Position numbers and translations under genes: made by a program
From: Cytophagaceae bacterium
GTDB lineage: Bacteria; Bacteroidota; Bacteroidia; Cytophagales; Spirosomataceae
DNA: 64,000 nt
Direction: 5' to 3'
Assembly (NCBI GenBank): GCA_005791165.1
Contig: SXXW01000015.1
Coordinates: 1 to 64,000, forward strand
Shown here: positions 62,447 through 64,000 of the stretch, in pieces
Layout: each line of letters starts with the position of its first letter
Position numbering within the stretch: the stretch's first letter is position 1
Notes under the pieces: generated by a model
Seen by the model: only the letters and a program-made list of their open reading frames with translations
Told to the model about the DNA's origin: nothing
Database searches by the model: none

Positions 62447-64000
62447 GTGCAAAGAGACGGCAATATCGCTATAAATATCATTTTAAAAGGCCTTTTTTTC
62501 TTGGCCTTTGCGGTTTTACCTTACATTTCTTTTGCTCAAAATACAGACTCTACTTCATCCGTTTTAAAGAGTGGACGTAGGCCTCGATTCCAATTAAAAC
62601 CTTTTGATTTTTATCAAGCAAATAAGCAATTTTCAAAATCGCCTTTTTCTATTTTCTCGTTAAAAGGAAGTCGGAATCAAATCGATTTTAGCCAAAATCA
62701 ATTAATCTCTTCGCAACAATTGGGGGATATTTCAATCTCTCCATCCCAAGCTTTTAGTTTGAGTGATTATAGTCATCTACAAAATAAAGCTTTGAATAAT
62801 TCCTATTGGAATGATTATTCAAAGAGCCTTGATGGTAACAATTCAGTTCAATCTAGAGGTCTTTTTCCTAAAATAGAATTACCGCCAGCGATTGATCGCA
62901 TCTTTGGTGGGACAGAAATTTCATTTAAACCGAATGGTAGTTTATTGTTAGATATTGGCTATATGGGTCAATTCGTTGATAATCCTGCAGTGCCGGTCCA
63001 ACTTCGTTACATAGGAAATTTGTTTTTTAACGAGCAAGCTCAAATTAATTTTCAAGGTAAAATAGGTGACAAACTTAATCTTAATGCCAATTTTGATACA
63101 AAAGCTAGTTTTAATTTTCAAAACCAACTTAAATTAAATTGGAAAACACAAGAAGAAGATATTCTTCAAAATATAGAAGCGGGAAATACATCTTGGACAC
63201 TCAATTCTCAATTAATCCCGGGTGTTCAGAATTTATTTGGTCTGAAAACATTAATGCGCTTTGGTAACTTGGATGTAACAGTTGTGGCAGCTCAACAACG
63301 TTCAAAGCAAGATTGTATCACGATGAAAGGAGGCTCACAGGGTCGTTCTTTTGAAATACGAGCAGACCAATACGATGAAAATAGGCATTTTTTCTTGTCC
63401 ACTTATTTTAAAGATAATTACGAAAGATCACTAAAAAATTTGCCTGTTATTACTAGTGGAATTACCATCACCAGGATTGAAGTGTATGTCACGAATAGAA
63501 CCCAAAGCACAGAAACACTTAGGAATTTAGTTGGATTGGCTGATTTAGGCGAATCTAACCCATACAGTAAAACTAAATCCGCGCTCCAACCTATTATTCC
63601 GAATCAATCAGCCGACAATAAAAATAATGGTCTCTATGATAAGTTGGTGAATGATCCTCAAATACGTCGCTCTGATCAGTCTTCTTATCAATTAGAATCT
63701 GTTTATAATCTTCAAAGAGGTACGGATTTTGACATCCTTAAGGGGGCAAAAAGGTTGAATGATCGAGAATTTAAATTCAACCCCTCACTTGGTTATATTT
63801 CACTGATTTCACCATTACGTAATGACGAAGTATTAGCCGTTTCCTATGAATACACATTTAATGGCCGTAAATATAAGGTTGGCGAATTAACTGAAGATTA
63901 CCAAGCCCGACAAGATAATGAGGTTTTGATCTTGAAAATGCTCAAATCATCTACGCTACGTAATCATTTGGATCATCCGATGTGGGATTTAATGATGAAA
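62447..64000 (+). CDS. sprA: SprA, type IX secretion/gliding outer-membrane translocon (5' part)
   Basis: An open frame that runs off the window after 518 codons and so is missing from the ORF track. The start is GTG (no ATG in range), giving a signal peptide ILKGLFFLAFAVLPYISFAQ. Matching SprA stretches are LPPAIDRIFGGTEISFKPNG, INFQGKIGDKLNLNANFDTKA and LFGLKTLMRFGNLDVTVVAAQQ followed by RADQYDENRHFFLSTYF. SprA forms the giant outer-membrane barrel through which T9SS cargo leaves. A full protein would exceed 2000 residues. The first 17 nt separate it from ruvA. Confidence 0.92.
   Translation, partial: MQRDGNIAINIILKGLFFLAFAVLPYISFAQNTDSTSSVLKSGRRPRFQLKPFDFYQANKQFSKSPFSIFSLKGSRNQIDFSQNQLISSQQLGDISISPSQAFSLSDYSHLQNKALNNSYWNDYSKSLDGNNSVQSRGLFPKIELPPAIDRIFGGTEISFKPNGSLLLDIGYMGQFVDNPAVPVQLRYIGNLFFNEQAQINFQGKIGDKLNLNANFDTKASFNFQNQLKLNWKTQEEDILQNIEAGNTSWTLNSQLIPGVQNLFGLKTLMRFGNLDVTVVAAQQRSKQDCITMKGGSQGRSFEIRADQYDENRHFFLSTYFKDNYERSLKNLPVITSGITITRIEVYVTNRTQSTETLRNLVGLADLGESNPYSKTKSALQPIIPNQSADNKNNGLYDKLVNDPQIRRSDQSSYQLESVYNLQRGTDFDILKGAKRLNDREFKFNPSLGYISLISPLRNDEVLAVSYEYTFNGRKYKVGELTEDYQARQDNEVLILKMLKSSTLRNHLDHPMWDLMMK

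Overview
The window looks like a chromosomal segment from a low-GC member of the Bacteroidota, probably order Cytophagales. The evidence is a gene set typical of that phylum: the start of the type IX secretion / gliding protein SprA after ruvA, a short histone-H1-like protein, a Bacteroidota-type alpha-oxoamine synthase, and DUF3822, DUF3108, DUF4286 and DUF5683 proteins. Promoters fit the Bacteroidota -7 motif TAnnTTTG, some with TTG or TTTG 17-23 nt upstream. A tmRNA encodes the tag GNTQYAMAA. Genus cannot be fixed from sequence alone. I see no insertion sequence, prophage, CRISPR array or tRNA. This is a dense housekeeping region rather than an island.

Layout. 1-2.3 kb: tmRNA, then an Lrp/AsnC regulator divergent from alanine dehydrogenase, whose leader holds a terminator-like hairpin. 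2.4-8.0 kb (minus): alaS-pabB-pabC-like-RecD/Dda-like helicase. 8.2-14 kb: MerR regulator, dprA, pyrE, a two-part NUDIX protein, coaD with DUF3822, and a YbiT-like ABC-F protein with one apparently dead ATP site. 14-21 kb (minus): GapN-like dehydrogenase and the cluster queA-ispD-MMPL/RND exporter-MFS transporter-63-aa protein. 21-28 kb: photolyase, DUF3108, recA, dnaA with a consensus promoter and a 404-nt AT-rich upstream region, lipid kinase, MaoC hydratase and a 59-aa histone-H1-like gene missing from the ORF track. 28-34 kb: alpha-oxoamine synthase, gamma-glutamyltransferase, VIT1/CCC1 and POT transporters.

34-39 kb is a tight plus-strand operon parA-parB-DUF5683-dapB-PhyH-lepB. 39-47 kb: an RlmI-like methyltransferase with a secreted zinc hydrolase, rpsT, radC, a 32-aa predicted membrane peptide, hisB, a DUF937-like/OmpA-like membrane protein, and a DEAD-box helicase behind a leader that can fold into nested helices. 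46.8-51 kb: a PSD1-type cytochrome/DUF1549/DUF1553 protein paired with a Tat-signal DUF1501 protein. 51-58 kb: a methyltransferase-like protein lacking its SAM-binding core, apaG, ung, DUF4286, a GlcD-GlcF-type fused oxidoreductase, a MacB-like permease and mdh. 58-64 kb: YkvA-like protein, tatA, then gatA-LysM transglycosylase-ruvA-sprA (sprA runs off the end).

Functionally the window covers genome maintenance (dnaA, recA, parAB, dprA, radC, ruvA, ung, photolyase), translation and rescue (ssrA, alaS, gatA, rpsT, ABC-F, queA), cofactor and amino-acid synthesis (pabBC, coaD, ispD, pyrE, dapB, hisB) and envelope export (lepB, tatA, sprA, MMPL). The least explained signals are the structured leader of the DEAD-box helicase, the hairpin in the ald leader, the internally shortened methyltransferase and the half-degenerate ABC-F protein. 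No complete new multi-gene system is evident.
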